Source: Dipteris shenzhenensis (lineage: Eukaryota; Polypodiophyta; Polypodiopsida; Gleicheniales). Taken from it: DNA of 64,000 nucleotides. Shown one piece after another: positions 11,208-22,139 of this stretch. A model generated the notes under the pieces. The model had not been told where the DNA came from. It saw only the letters and a program-made list of their open reading frames with translations, and did no database searches. Position 1 is the stretch's first letter. Every line of letters begins with the position of its first letter. A program made the position numbers and the translations under genes. The stretch is taken from NCBI GenBank assembly GCA_047967505.1, contig CM106541.1. One strand, given 5' to 3'.

Positions 11208-12431
11208 CTATGGAATACTCAAGACATCTGATCGTCTCTGACCAAAATCAGGAAGTAATCGTGGCTGTCCCAACTTTATAACCTGCTCACCATGAGAAAA
11301 ACCTCTTACTCCAAGGGATATGGGCTGCCCCTGCAAAGAATTCAAAGGTATCAATGCACTTACACCCTCCTGGAACACCACTCTCCTTCTATCCACAATC
11401 CTGGGCTGTCTAAACATAGCATCCTCTCTGAAATAGACATTATAGCTGCGTATCAACTCTCTAGTTGAAGAATCCCATAACCTGTAGTCGCTACTGGACT
11501 CACTGTATCCAAGGAAGATACACCTCCTTGATCGGGAACCATGAGCATAAGCCTCGTAGCCAAACACACGTAAATGCTCATAACATGGTGCCCTGCCTGT
11601 CAAGAAGTTAAATGGCACTCTACCATTCAGAGATGTCTTGGGTGACCTATTAAGCAAGTATGTAGCTGTCTTACATGCCTCAGCCCAATAGCATTCGGTA
11701 AGACCTGCATATCGTAGCATGCTACCAATCCTGTCCAATAGAATCCGATTTATGCCTTCTGCCAAGGCATCGTGAGTAGAAAGATGAGGAGTGGTCAACA
11801 CCCTCTTGATACCAAGTGTATCACATAGATGCTGAAATCTAGAAGAGGTAAACTCTGCATCACCATCAGTCATCAAGATCAATAGCTTCTTTCCTGACTG
11901 ATTTTTAGCATTACCCAAGAAGCACTGAAATGTATCATATACATCATGCTTCTGCCGAATCGGATATACCCATATGTACTTTGTAGCAGCATCAATAAAT
12001 GTCACAAAGTAAGAGGTGCCACCCAGTGAAACGGTAGGCATAGGCCCACAAACTGCACTATGAACCAACTGCAATGGCTCAACATACCTCTCACTGACTG
12101 TCTTCCTCACAAAAGAGGATCCTGACTGCTGACCATCATCACAATCATGACATAAAATTTGAGAGACATCCATACCAGGAATGTATCTCAATGTTGTAAG
12201 GGCTTCCATACCAGCAGTAGAAATATGTCCAAGTCTGGCATACCATAAACTAACTGATGGCTGCTTACTAATCATAAGCATCTTATCATGGACACCTAAT
12301 ACATGCAATGCATAAGAGAATCCAACCCGTGATCCCCTAGCCATAACCAGATTGCCTCTAGCAATCGTCCATTCAATGTTGTAAGGGCTTCCATACCAGC
12401 AGTAGAAATATGTCCAAGTCTGGCATACCAT
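11208..12431 (-). pseudogene. element I integrase
   Basis: This long open frame covers the pre-integrase zinc region (L-W-Y-A-R-L-G-H-I-S, with later Cys) and the integrase core. The family's first catalytic position, His-x-Asp in V-H-S-D-x-C-G-P, reads V-H-S-A-V-C-G-P, so that Asp is missing. The second Asp (M-T-D-G-D-A-E-F) and the Glu (A-L-A-E-G-I-N-R) are present. The distal V-F-G-Y-E-A-Y-A-H and C-I-F-L-G-Y-S motifs typical of copia follow. Its N-terminal end lies inside a 185-bp tandem duplication, so the frame starts in the second copy. It is open but catalytically dead. Confidence 0.82.
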
Positions 12432-12551
12432 AAACTAACTGATGGCTGCTTACTAATCATAAGCATCTTATCCTAGACACCTGATACATGCAATGCATAA
12501 GAGAATCCAACCCATGATCCCCTAGCCATAACCAGATTGCATCTAGCAATC
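12188..12551. repeat. 185-bp tandem duplication inside element I
   Basis: The sequence from 12188 recurs from 12373 with an offset of exactly 185 bp and only a few differences (for example TCATGGACACCTAAT versus TCCTAGACACCTGAT). 185 is not a multiple of three, so the duplication breaks the frame between protease and integrase. Confidence 0.9.
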
Positions 12552-13214
12552 TTCCATGCATGATCACCCAAAGAGACATGATAACCTGCCTCAACCAACT
12601 GTCCAGTACTGATCTTGCTTGTAGCAAGTCCTGGTATATGTCTAACCCTCTGTAGAACAAGAATAGAGCCACTAGGCATAACAAGGTGGATATCCCCATA
12701 ACCATAGACATCCATAGAATGATCAATGCCCATCAAACCACTCTCCACAATGCATTCTTGATATGCACTAAACCATGACCTATGAGGGTCATATGACATG
12801 AAGCACATGGATCTAACATCCAATCACTGAGAATGGGTACATCAGTGGCCAAGAAGGAGGTGTCAGACATAGACAAAAGAATGCCTTCATCACTGCTACT
12901 GTCAATGGAAACCTTGGCATCCACACCTTGAAGCTCAACATGCTTCTTCTCCTTCTTCCTGTCATTCTTAATTTTGCTCTTCTTCTTGCATTTTCTTATC
13001 CATTTCCAGCAGTACTTTTTCGTGTGCCATACTTTCCACAATAGAAACATCTAACACAAGTCCGAGAGCTAGACTTGCTCTTGGAATTCCCCCTTGAACA
13101 TGACCTGTTTCTACCAATTGATCGACCTTTGGAGTGCATATCAAGGCTATATTTCAGCACATCAGAGCATTTCAACCCATCATGCTGTAACATAACACTA
13201 TCATGGTCATACAT
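12473..13214 (-). pseudogene. element I nucleocapsid knuckle and protease
   Basis: The minus strand shows the knuckle start C-F-Y-C-G-K-Y-G at about 13045, after which the frame is lost. Shifting by one base gives H-T-K-K-Y-C, so a single-base deletion splits the CCHC motif. A lysine-rich linker and the protease follow, with W-M-L-D-P-C-A-S-C-H-M-T (about 12825-12790), which keeps the Asp but has Pro-Cys where Ser-Gly is usual. A protease C-terminal part continues to about 12473. Several frames are used, so no complete product is possible. Confidence 0.72.
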
Positions 13215-13346
13215 CTAGCATATATGAGTATAGATCTCATATGCATGGTAGTCTACACCCTGTACACCATCATCTTGTACCTACAAGTAGACTGACTTCG
13301 AGAGTGATGACTGAATGATAGAGCATGCTTGCTCATCCATTTCATC

Positions 13347-13511
13347 CTAATCACTCTGTTTAATGCTATTAAGCTTGACACCTTTGCATTGAATGGGCTT
13401 ATGCTGCCTTTTCTGCATTAACACATCATAAATCTGCTCTTTCCAATACTGAAAGTTTGATCCATCCAACCTCTCAATATCAAAGAGGGCACTACCAGCT
13501 GTAGATGCCAT
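13347..13511 (-). pseudogene. element I Gag N-terminus
   Basis: An ATG at 13511-13509 (minus) opens M-A-S-T-A-G-S. L-D-G-S-N-F-Q-Y-W-K-E-Q, the classic copia Gag opening, follows about ten residues later. The frame ends after roughly 54 codons. The rest of the Gag core, between here and the knuckle at 13045, is fragmentary. Confidence 0.72.
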
Positions 13512-14980
13512 ATCTGTGTCACAATAGCTCATAAGCAAAGAGCAGTATAGTACAATAGGCAACCCAAATGACAAAAAATATAGTGTTGTCCAGACCAATC
13601 AGGTCTCCAAATAAACTGGCTGATCCAATGCTCAAAAGCACTCAGCCATAAAGAGGCATAAACAAGAATATATGCAGCCCAGTAACCTACCAATGCCTGG
13701 CAATCCAAGTAAGAAATGCACTGAACCAAATGAGCAATGCCTGCTCAACCAATGGCAATAGGAGCCCAGCTCAACTATCCATAAACATCAGTGTGGCATC
13801 CACCAATGCAAATCCATAATGCATCGAAATGGCATTTACTGCATCACCAATGTATCACCTCAAGTGTGCAATCCTGCAACAAAATCAAGCATTCACCACT
13901 TGCCAAATGTGCCAAAGTGACTTGCAAAAATGCCAATAATGCCCTTGGATTGAAGTGAGATCCCAATCACTTTCTGTAATTTATTGTGAGTTCCCAATTC
14001 ACTATTGTGCAAGAGAAATTCCTACAACAATACCTCACAGCCACTTTGGGCAAAATAACATGCTATCCCTGTTTTTGAATAGCTATATCTTATCACTAAA
14101 AGACCGGATGCCAAAGCTGTAAACAACAAAGTTGTATTAATCAGTTGACCTCAAGAGCCAAATCCTTGTGGATTCTCAGATATTCTCACCTAAAAGACAG
14201 CTTCCTGCACAATGGTCACAAATAGATAGTAGACTGCAACTTTTTGTGGTTTTGCAGAGGCTGTAACTCTTGCAGCTTAGACCGGATCAACTTGCTTCCA
14301 AGAGCAAAGTTGTAGTATGTTCTGTGAACTACAACTTTCTAGTTCAGCACAAAGTGCAATTCCGCACCAGGAAAGAGATATTCAGTCTTGAAAATGACTG
14401 TTTTGTCATAAAAACAGCAACAACAGCTTCCTTGAATGTTTGTTGCCCTTTACAACACTCATCTACTCCGACAAAAAACAGCCCCAAAAATGGTCAAAAT
14501 ACATCCAGTAGATCACCGCGTATGTCAACTACAACACCGTCAAAATGGCAAGTACAATGCCCAATCAAATCAGCCCCGAGAATGCTCACAAATCAGCAAT
14601 GAAATAGCTCAAAAGCATTGGCAAAACAGCCCCGAAATGTGCTCCAAACAATGCTAATCTGACAGGATCTCAATACATCATCGTACCACCGTATGTATCC
14701 AACATAGGTAAATAGCCATGCATCCAACGAACTATCAATACATCTCAACCAGGCATGTACCACTGTCAAAGCATGTGTCAATGCCACTACCAAAGTGATG
14801 TACAGATCGAAAGCTCCTTGTGCAAGACTGCAAAATGGCATATGACCAGTCCCGCAAAGTATCCAAGCAACAGCCTCAAATCAGCCTATCCACAACTGAT
14901 GTCCATACTTCACAGCATCAATGGCAATCTGCTCAGCATCCAAGCGCATCCATAGTTCACTCTGCTGCACTTCTGTCATC
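13512..14980 (-). other. long 5' leader of element I
   Basis: About 1.47 kb between the Gag start and the 5' LTR with no supported coding. Open frames on the + strand (14270-15071) lack motifs and run into the LTR, so I treat them as chance. Confidence 0.5.
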
Positions 14981-15122
14981 AGAGGGGAGCACACACAAAG
15001 GGATAAGAGGAGACACCAAAAGTGGTGGAGCAAAAGCTACTCTAGCTTATTCCTCTATCATATATATATGAGTATACATGGGCACTATACAGTGGGTGGG
15101 CACACTGCCCTTTACCCCAACA
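14981..15122 (-). repeat. 5' LTR of element I
   Basis: It matches 9946-10085 almost exactly and ends CCCCAACA before the duplication GACTT. Its outer six bases (TGTGGG in the other copy) and a recognisable Met primer site are absent at 14981, pointing to a small deletion at the LTR/leader junction. Confidence 0.87.
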
Positions 15123-15127
15123 GACTT

Positions 15128-16263
15128 TGTATCCCTTACATGTATCAGGGGTATTTAATCATGTTGTTGTGATAACCGAGCAGCCAAGCACTTCTTTGTG
15201 GCATTGCAGGTTGGGGCACATGAGCCAAAATGGAATGAAACTCTTATGCCGTTTGGGTTATATACTGCATTTAAGTTTCTCTAATTTTGAATTTTGTGAG
15301 CACTGTCTCTATGGGAAGCAGACTAAATCAGCCCATAAAAAAAGGGGAAAGAAAAAGTTTGAAAAGCTTGATTTGGTGCATTCATACATATGTGGTCCCA
15401 TGCCTACACGGTCCTTAGGCGGGGCTAAATATTATGTGACATTCATTGATGATGCAACTAGGAAAGTGTGGGCTTATGCTATAGCTCGGAAGAGTGATGT
15501 GTTCCAAGTATTTCAGAAATGGCTGGCCTTGGTTGAGACTCAGTCAGGTAGAATGCTTAAATGCCTACGGACTGACAATGGTGGAGAGTATCTCTCTCAT
15601 GACTTTCAGCATTTCTGTGATACACGTGGGATTAAGAGGGAGCTCACATCCCCTCATACTCCAGAGCAAAATCTAGTTGTAGAAAAGATGAATCGTACCA
15701 TTCAAGAAAGGTTGCAATGCATGCTTTCCAATGCAATTCTTTCTGGTGGTTTTTGGGCTGAGGCAATGAAGACTACAGTGCATGTGATCAATAGATCACC
15801 TAGTAAGAGATTGGATGTTGGTATTCCTAAAGAGGCATGGAGTGGCAAGAAGCCATCTTACTCTCATTTGCGTATATTTGGGTGTGACGCATATGCACAT
15901 GTGCCAAAAGAGCTTCGAAAGAAGCTAGATCCTAAGTCTAGGAAATGCATCTTTCTGGGTTATGGTGAAAGTGGAGAGATGGGCTATCGTCTCTGGGATC
16001 CAGAAGCAAAGAAGATCATATGCAATCATGATGTAGTCTTCAATGAGAAGAAGATGCATAAGGCACCCATGAGGGATGTGGAAATGAGGAGAATCACTTT
16101 CCAGCATGTGAATCCACCTACATATGTTGATAGACAACAAGCTATCCATGCACCAAATGTGCAAGAAATGGTACCACCAAGTACTCCCACAGGTATACAA
16201 TCAAGGGTAGATGATGGATCATCTATTGGTGGAAATAATGAGCCAAATGTGGCTGATATGTAG
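15128..16263 (+). pseudogene. element O integrase
   Basis: Continues the O polyprotein after element I. The zinc region has C-R-L-G-H-M then C-E-H-C. In the core, the first catalytic Asp is Tyr (V-H-S-Y-I-C-G-P, codon at 15385-15387), while the second Asp (R-T-D-N-G-G-E-Y) and the Glu (V-V-E-K-M-N-R) remain. Distal copia motifs F-G-C-D-A-Y-A-H and C-I-F-L-G-Y-G are intact. The frame is open for about 378 codons but would encode an inactive integrase. A TAG at 16261 separates it from the reverse transcriptase frame. Confidence 0.87.
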
Positions 16264-16281
16264 GTGGGATAGCAAGTTGAA

Positions 16282-17689
16282 ATGCCCTTGAGAAGATCAT
16301 CTAGAGTGTCTAGACCGCCTGATAGGTTTGTTCCAATGTTAGACTATGTGATGCTTACTGATTGCGGGGAGCCTTCTTGCTACAGAGAGGCTATGATGCA
16401 CGAGGATCAATGCAAGTGGGGGTATGCTATGCAATCAGAGATGAGTTCACTTATGAAGAATAAGACTTGGGACTTGGTTTCTTTGCCACATGGAAAGAAA
16501 GCATTGCCATCTAAATGGGTCTACAAGATGAAGGTCATAGGTGATGATGTGCCTAGGTACAAGGCTCGTTTGGTTGCTAAAGGGTTCAAGCAAGAGAAGG
16601 GTGTGGACTTTGATGAGATATTATCTCTGGTTTTGAAGATGACCAAACTTAGATGCATGCTTATACTAGTGGCAGCAGAGGATATGGAGCTTATGCAGAT
16701 GGATGTCAAGACAGCTTTCTTGCATGGGGATTCGCATGAGGAAATTTACATGGTGCAGCCGGAAGACTTTGAAGAAAAGGGCAAAGAGCATTTAGTTTGC
16801 AAGTTGAAGAAGAGCCTTTATGGTCTTAAGCAAGCGCCTAGAGAATGGTATCAGAAGTTTGATGCTTTCATTCGGTCCTAGGGTTTTAGAAGGAGTGAAA
16901 TTGATCACTGCCTCTACACTAAAAGGGCTAAGGATAATAGCCTGATAATTCTGGCACTATATGTGGATGATATGCTATTGGCTAGCAAGAATACTTATGA
17001 GCTAGATGCATTAAAGGCCAAGTTGCATGAGGCCTTTGATATGAAGGATTTGGGACTTGCAGGTCATATTCTTGGTATGCGCATCACGCATGATTGGAGT
17101 CCTTTGGCTTTCACAGAAGGAGTATGTTACAAAAGTATTGCAACGTTTCAATATGGAGGGGGGGAAGGCAGTGAGTACTCCATTGCCTCCATATGTGAAA
17201 CTGAGTCATACAGATAGTCCCAAATCAGATGAGGAGAGGGCCATGATGGCCAAGGTTCCTTATGCATCAACGGTTGGGAGTCTTATGTATGCTATGATAG
17301 CTACTAGACCAGACATTGCATTTGTAGTGGGAGTTGTTAGCCAGTATAAGGCTAATCCAAGAAAGAGGCATTGGGAGGCAGTTAAGTGCATCATGAGGTA
17401 CATGAAGGGTACCAAGGAAATGTGCATCTACTTTGGTAAAGGAGACATGCGTGTACTTGGGTACACAAATTCAAACTATGCAGAGCATGTGGATAGTAGG
17501 AGATCTACTTCCGGTTATGTGTTCACCTTTGCAGGTGGTGCAGTGTCGTGGATGTCTCATGCACAGAAGTGCATTGCTTTGTCTACCACAGAGGCTGAGT
17601 ATGTTGTAGCCATAGAGGGTTGCAAGGAGGCTATATGGCTTGATCGGCTAGTGGGAGATTTGGGGATTCTCTGTTCTTGCTTCCATTGA
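16282..17689 (+). pseudogene. element O reverse transcriptase and RNase H
   Basis: Copia reverse transcriptase motifs occur in order: W-V-Y-K-M-K, A-R-L-V-A-K-G-F, Q-M-D-V-K-T-A-F-L-H-G, L-Y-G-L-K-Q-A-P-R-E-W and the catalytic Y-V-D-D at 16970-16981. A TAG at 16879-16881 interrupts the frame where relatives have Gln. A frameshift near 17095 moves the rest to another frame (17057-17689), which holds the thumb and RNase H. In RNase H the expected D-S-D reads N-S-N (G-Y-T-N-S-N-Y-A), removing catalytic residues. The frame runs straight into the 33-bp LTR stub, so the polypurine tract is lost. Confidence 0.87.
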
Positions 17690-17700
17690 GAGCACTCTCA
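17668..17700 (+). repeat. 3' LTR stub of element O
   Basis: About 33 bp ending TTGAGAGCACTCTCA match the end of the 5' LTR (TTGAGAGCACTCACA at 8846-8860). Nearly all of the 3' LTR and the polypurine tract have been deleted, although the outer end and the target duplication are intact. Confidence 0.8.
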
Positions 17701-17705
17701 CAGAG
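17701..17705. repeat. right target-site duplication of element O (CAGAG)
   Basis: Second copy of the 5-bp duplication at 8686-8690. Confidence 0.85.
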
Positions 17706-18757
17706 TGTGCTCACCAAACCCAGGATTGATATAGAAAGTCTTTGACCAATCAGGATTGCGTAGAATGGGTTTTGAAGACATAGCACTCTTGATTTGTACA
17801 AACCCATGGTCACAATCCTCATCCCAAGAGAAATCAACCCCATCTTTTAATAGCATAGTCATGGGTCGCATCAAGCAGCATATTGATCAATGAAGCGGCA
17901 ATGGTATCTTACTAGATTGTCAAAATGAGCATACCTGACATTTGGTTGTTGGTGGGGAGAGCTTGAGGATAGCTTCTACCTTCTCGAGGTGAGGCTTGAT
18001 GCCCTCAGATGAGACAATATGTCCTAGTAACCTCCCTTGAGTGGCTCCAATGGTGCATTTATCAGGATTGAGACTGCCATTTACATCATTGACCCTTTGG
18101 AAAGCCAACCTAACCTTGATGACGTGCTCCTTATGTACCGAGAATATACAAAAATCATCTAAAAACACCTCCAAGAAAGCCCCCAAATAAGGAGCAAACA
18201 CCATCTGCATAAATCTTTGAAAGGTAGCAGGAGCATTGGTGAGGCCAAATGGCATTACTTTGAATGCAAACGTCCCCCAAGGTGTGGTAAATGTGGTCCT
18301 CCTTGGCAATTCTGATTTGATAAAACCCGGAGTAACCATCGCAAAAAGTATACATCTCATGACCACTTACCTTCTCAAGAATGAGGTCTTGAAAGGGCAG
18401 AGGATGATGGCCTCTCTTGGTGGCCGCACTGAGTTTCTTATAATCGATGTAGATCCGCCACTTGTTGTTTTTCTTTGGGGGGACTACCAATGGTGAAACC
18501 CATTCAGTATTGTAAACCAAAATAATAAACCCAGCTTCTACAAGATTTTGTAACTCTGAGGGCAAAGCGTCAGCCTGTAGGGGTCCTAATCTCCGATACT
18601 TTTGAGCCATTGGCTTAGCATCAGTCAGCTCTATCTTGTGTTCTATGGCAGTCACGTGGCGAAGGTGGTGGTAGCTAGTTGCGAAGAGGTCAGGGAAACC
18701 TTTGAGCATTTCTAGGAACTCATCTTTCTCACTCGGAGTGAGGTCTAGAGAACGCAT
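17706..18757 (-). pseudogene. G1 gypsy reverse transcriptase
   Basis: The first half (18757-18155) has V-S-P-L-V-V-P-P-K-K, R-I-Y-I-D-Y-K-K-L and C-D-G-Y-S-G-F-Y-Q-I. The second half (18366-17920) has [13 protein letters not shown] and the catalytic F-L-D-D, then G-H-I-V-S-S-E-G-I. A frameshift separates them near 18330. The connection domain (F-S-W-D-E-D-C..., P-I-L-R-N-P-D-W-S-K) follows from about 17850 to 17706 after more breaks. The last codons join across element O to the RNase H at 8690. Family function is copying element RNA into cDNA. Confidence 0.85.
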
Positions 18758-18766
18758 AGATTTAAG

Positions 18767-19390
18767 CTATTGGGGACTAGCTGTTACCTTTTCCACAGAT
18801 AGCGGGGTCGGAGACATCCCCATCATGTAAAATTCTTCCTTTGAGGACTCCTCCCCCCTATTTGAATCTTCCATTGACTCAGACACCAAGGATGAGAGAG
18901 TATCACTATCTTGTTCCTCTTCTTCTTCTGGCTCAGTGGCACCTAGTTGCACTGAGATCTTTTTCTTTGAAGCACCAAAAGACATGTGTCCCGTCTTCCA
19001 ATAACTGACTACATCACTCTTTCTCAACCACGGTCTCTCGAGTATGGTTGGGTAACTCCTGCCTATATCTTTAATGTCCACTACATAGAAATTGATGGTG
19101 GTGGTCAACCCATTGATAGTGATGGGCAAATCCTCAATGAATCCCAGGGTGGCGAGTCGTTGACCATCTGCTACTTTGATTCAAGTGGAGGAATGCCTTG
19201 TGCATTTCAAATTCAACTTCTTCATGATACGGGGCACCATGATATTACATGCGGCTCCCCCATCAACACACACACTTTTGATACGGCAATTATCTATGAT
19301 GACATCTACTGTATGCGGGTGCCAATCAAGATCTTCAGAGATAGAAGAAATCTCTCGTACCTTTCCCTTTTTCTTGCTCCTCCTTGTTGA
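18767..19390 (-). pseudogene. G1 gypsy aspartic protease
   Basis: The minus strand reads V-D-G-G-A-A-C-N-I-M near 19270-19240. D-G-G-A is the plant gypsy form of the D-T/S-G-A active site. Further on come L-P-I-T-I-N-G-L and Y-P-T-I-L-E-R-P-W-L (19060-19030), the conserved C-terminal segment. A stop near 19180 breaks the frame. An acidic tail rich in Glu and Ser links to the reverse transcriptase at 18757. Confidence 0.75.
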
Positions 19391-19399
19391 GAGTCCTTG

Positions 19400-21065
19400 C
19401 TATAGCTCACGTCTCACTTTAGGGCTTAATGCTATTAGTTGAGGAAGCGTGATGCTCAAAGATCGATGAGCAAGGTCCCGAACGACCGAATAGTCTTCTT
19501 GCCTTGATCCGATAGGGAAATTCGAGGGTGACCACTTACTCCCGCAAGATCTTTTAGCCTTCTCTATTGGTGGGTCTGTCATCTCAACATCTGGGGGCTC
19601 TGAGAAGGACACCTTCTTCCTGGGGCGGCCCGGTCCATGATTTTTGGAGAGGGGTCTGAGGTGGTATGACTTCTCTTCTCAAGGTCAAGGACCTCTACAT
19701 CATAATCCTCAGCACCTAGAAGATTCACCCCTAGAATATTAGGACATTCGGTGCAATAATGACCCTTCTAGTGGCACTCGTAGCACACAACATTGGCATG
19801 TTCTCTTGGAGGGTGATTGGCTTGATTGCTGATGCCCACCATCTCAAGCCGAAGATCAATTCAGGGCCTTGGTAAGGTCATTAACTCCAGGTTCTTTAGC
19901 AGGAGGGGCCGGGGGAGTAGGAAGGAGGGGGGCTCATGGGCGAGGTTGGGGAAATCTTCCAGGCAGAGGGTGAGGATATACATTTCGTTGAGGGTAAGGA
20001 TCTAAGGGAGGACCATACATTTTAGGTGGAGGCAGTGGATACATCCCTGATGGGGGGTGGGGGTATGCCCCTGAGTTGGACCCCCCAGGTTGTTGTTGCA
20101 AGAATTGAGGGGGTTGTGGAGGGACAACCATCTTCTTTGAAGCAAGGTTAGCAGACTGAACTTTGTCAAACTTTTGAGCTATCTCTTGTGCTTGCACCAT
20201 GGTCTCTGGATTCTCCCATTTAAGCTTGAGGCAGAATTCATCACTTGCTCCTGCTACAAGGTAGCCCAGCACATGTTGAGTCATTCTAGCTCAAAATCCG
20301 GCGTTGTCCTCCTGGTGGCAATTAAAAGGTCCAAGAGCACGGCCGCTTGATCCACATATTGACACGCCATCTCACCTTCTGATTGCTTCAGGTTTGCCAC
20401 CTACATGTACACATTCTCTGGCTCCTCTTCTTTGTCAAAATACTTGATCATAGCTGCTATCAGCCTCGGCCAACTTTGGCGAATGTCCTTGGCTCGCTTC
20501 TCATACCACACTTGTTCCAAACCCTCTAAAAATGTGGGAAGAACCAACAACCATCTATCTTCAATAAGAAGTTGAGAGAAACACAATGGCGCTTGAAGGC
20601 CACAAGATACTCATTTGGATTTTCTTCAACCTAACCACGAAACATAGGAATGCCAGCCATGCTTGGAAAGAGGAGGGGATCGAAGAATACAGTGGAGGAT
20701 GTAAGAAAATACAAGATTATGTATTGACAATAGAGAGTGGAATTTTAAAATGGAAGTGCGGGGATGAGACTTCTAGAAAGCAAATGTAAGCTGGAAATAG
20801 AGTATTGGGAGTGGTGCGATATTCCATACAGGAAGAGTCAATGGCAAAGATGAGTTCGTAAAAAACTCTTATAGCTGACATCATTGAGGAAGATTGGGGG
20901 TATGGCGTCGCATCAAGTTGTTCATCAAAGCAAAGAGGAAAGCCATTACCATGGTAAGAAGATGCAGGGCTTGCACATCACCTTCCGAATCCTCAAGCTC
21001 TTGTAGTCTCCATGAGATTTCTTCTAGTGGGGTGATGTTTGGCATTTCCATTTCTTTAAAGAGGT
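19400..21065 (-). pseudogene. G1 gypsy gag
   Basis: Gag pieces are visible on the minus strand. An N-terminal part begins near 21060 (M-P-N-I-T-P-L-E-E-I-S-W). Then come M-A-G-I-P-M-F-R-G near 20660, a capsid segment (20586-20401), a further segment with a Pro/Gly/Tyr-rich tail (20284-19934), and one zinc knuckle C-Y-E-C-H-stop-K-G-H-Y-C-T-E-C-P near 19787-19743. The stop inside the knuckle is TAG where Gln fits. Family role is particle assembly and RNA binding. Frames change several times, so the gene is dead. No 5' LTR follows; the G2 reverse transcriptase begins on the other strand at once. Confidence 0.7.
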
Positions 21066-21930
21066 ATCTCTGGAAACAACGTTTGAAGATCATTTGAGAA
21101 GATGTGCTAGGGCTCAGGACGATGAACTCCAAGACATGAATCTTGGGGCAGAACATGATCCAAAGATGGTTCAAGTGAGTGCTCTGCTAGATGAGTATTT
21201 TAAAGAGGAATTGATGAAGTTGCTTCTAGAATTCAAAGATGTTTTTGCATGACAGTACACATATATGCAAGGAGTGGATCCATCATTTTGTCAACATCAG
21301 ATCAATTTCAAGAAAGATGCTGTCCTGGTGATCCAGCAAAGATATATAATGAATCCAAATTATGCAAAGCAAGTCAAAGAGGAAATTGATAAGTTGCTCC
21401 CTACCTAGTAGATAAGGTAACATGGCTTTCACCAATAGTCAAAGTGCCAAAGAAGAATGGTAAACTTTGGGTATGTATTATTTTATAGAAAGATAAATGT
21501 AGCCATAATTACAGATCCATTTCCATTACCTTTTTGTGACACAATGCTTGATGTTGTGGCTGGTCATAAAATGTATAGTTTTCTTTATCGTTTCAATAAA
21601 TTTAATCAAATCAAGATGGCTCCTAAAGACAGGGACAAAATTGCATTCAATGGGGAGTGTTTACTAATAATGTGATGACCTTTGGTTTGAAGAATGCTCC
21701 TCCCACATTCCAAAAATGGATCCAAGAAGTTTTTTCTCCTTATTTGACTACATTCGTGAGAGTTTTCCTTGATGATTTTTTTGTTTTTAGAAGGAAGGAT
21801 GATCATTTTCAATATCTCAGGTTGTGTTTGGAAAGATGTTGGCTTGCAAGGTTAAGCCTAAATTCAAAAAAATGTGCTTTTGATTTTGAAGCGTGGTGTA
21901 GTATTGGGACACATCATTTCTAAGGAAGGA
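21066..21930 (+). pseudogene. G2 reverse transcriptase
   Basis: The + strand shows L-L-L-E-F-K-D-V-F-A (21218-21250), the usual pre-RT motif, then V-K-E-E-I-D-K-L-L, P-K-K-N-G-K-L, P-F-P-L-P-F-C-D-T-M-L, M-T-F-G-L-K-N-A-P-P-T-F-Q-K-W and the catalytic F-L-D-D near 21768-21779. Several stops and frameshifts scatter these over three frames (21457-21675, 21657-21923 and others). The product would have copied element RNA; it is inactive here. Confidence 0.8.
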
Positions 21931-22139
21931 ATGGCTATTGACCCTCAAAAAGTTGAAGTAATTCAAAAAACTGCTACATCGACAACTTTGAAGTAGTTAT
22001 CACAGTCTGTTGGGTAGATTAAGTGGAATAGTTGATTTCTCCATCTCATGTTTGTGCACCATTGACAAGGCTAACTAGAAAGGGAGAAGCATATAGGTGG
22101 CAAGAGCAGGAGTAGAAATAATTTGATATCCTTAAGAAA

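Larger units (their letters stand above)
9940..15122 (-). mobile_element. Ty1/copia element I, inserted in element O
   Basis: A minus-strand copia element flanked by a 5-bp duplication. Its LTRs (9940-10085 and 14981-15122) differ by about three substitutions and a 2-nt indel over 140 bp. Inside, gag, protease and integrase are recognisable, but reverse transcriptase is reduced to a few scraps and there are frameshifts and a 185-bp duplication. No canonical primer site adjoins the right LTR, whose outermost six bases are also missing. The contrast between similar LTRs and a wrecked interior suggests that an already defective copy was mobilised in trans. Confidence 0.87.
8691..17700 (+). mobile_element. 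Ty1/copia element O, inserted in G1 and itself interrupted by element I
   Basis: The element has a 5' LTR (8691-8860), an initiator-Met primer site (8863-8874), a gag zinc knuckle and protease (to 9939), and integrase, reverse transcriptase and RNase H (15128-17689). It ends in a 33-bp LTR stub. A 5-bp duplication CAGAG flanks it. Its order Gag-PR-INT-RT-RH defines Ty1/copia. It is defective in several ways: the gag core is deleted, the protease and integrase each lack a catalytic Asp, the reverse transcriptase has a stop and a frameshift, and most of the 3' LTR is missing. Element I sits inside it at 9940-15122. Confidence 0.88.
6991..21065 (-). mobile_element. Ty3/gypsy element G1, split by element O
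   Basis: Gag (21065-19400), protease (19390-18767), reverse transcriptase (18757-17706), RNase H and integrase (8690-6991) lie in gypsy order on one strand, with element O between reverse transcriptase and RNase H. No LTR pair could be confirmed: the right end abuts G2, and the left end has only a candidate polypurine tract. No chromodomain was seen after integrase. Confidence 0.82.

Noticed and set aside
21066-21100. 5' LTR for G1 at its right end
   Set aside because: The sequence changes at once to G2 coding on the other strand; no TG...CA unit matching the left side was found.
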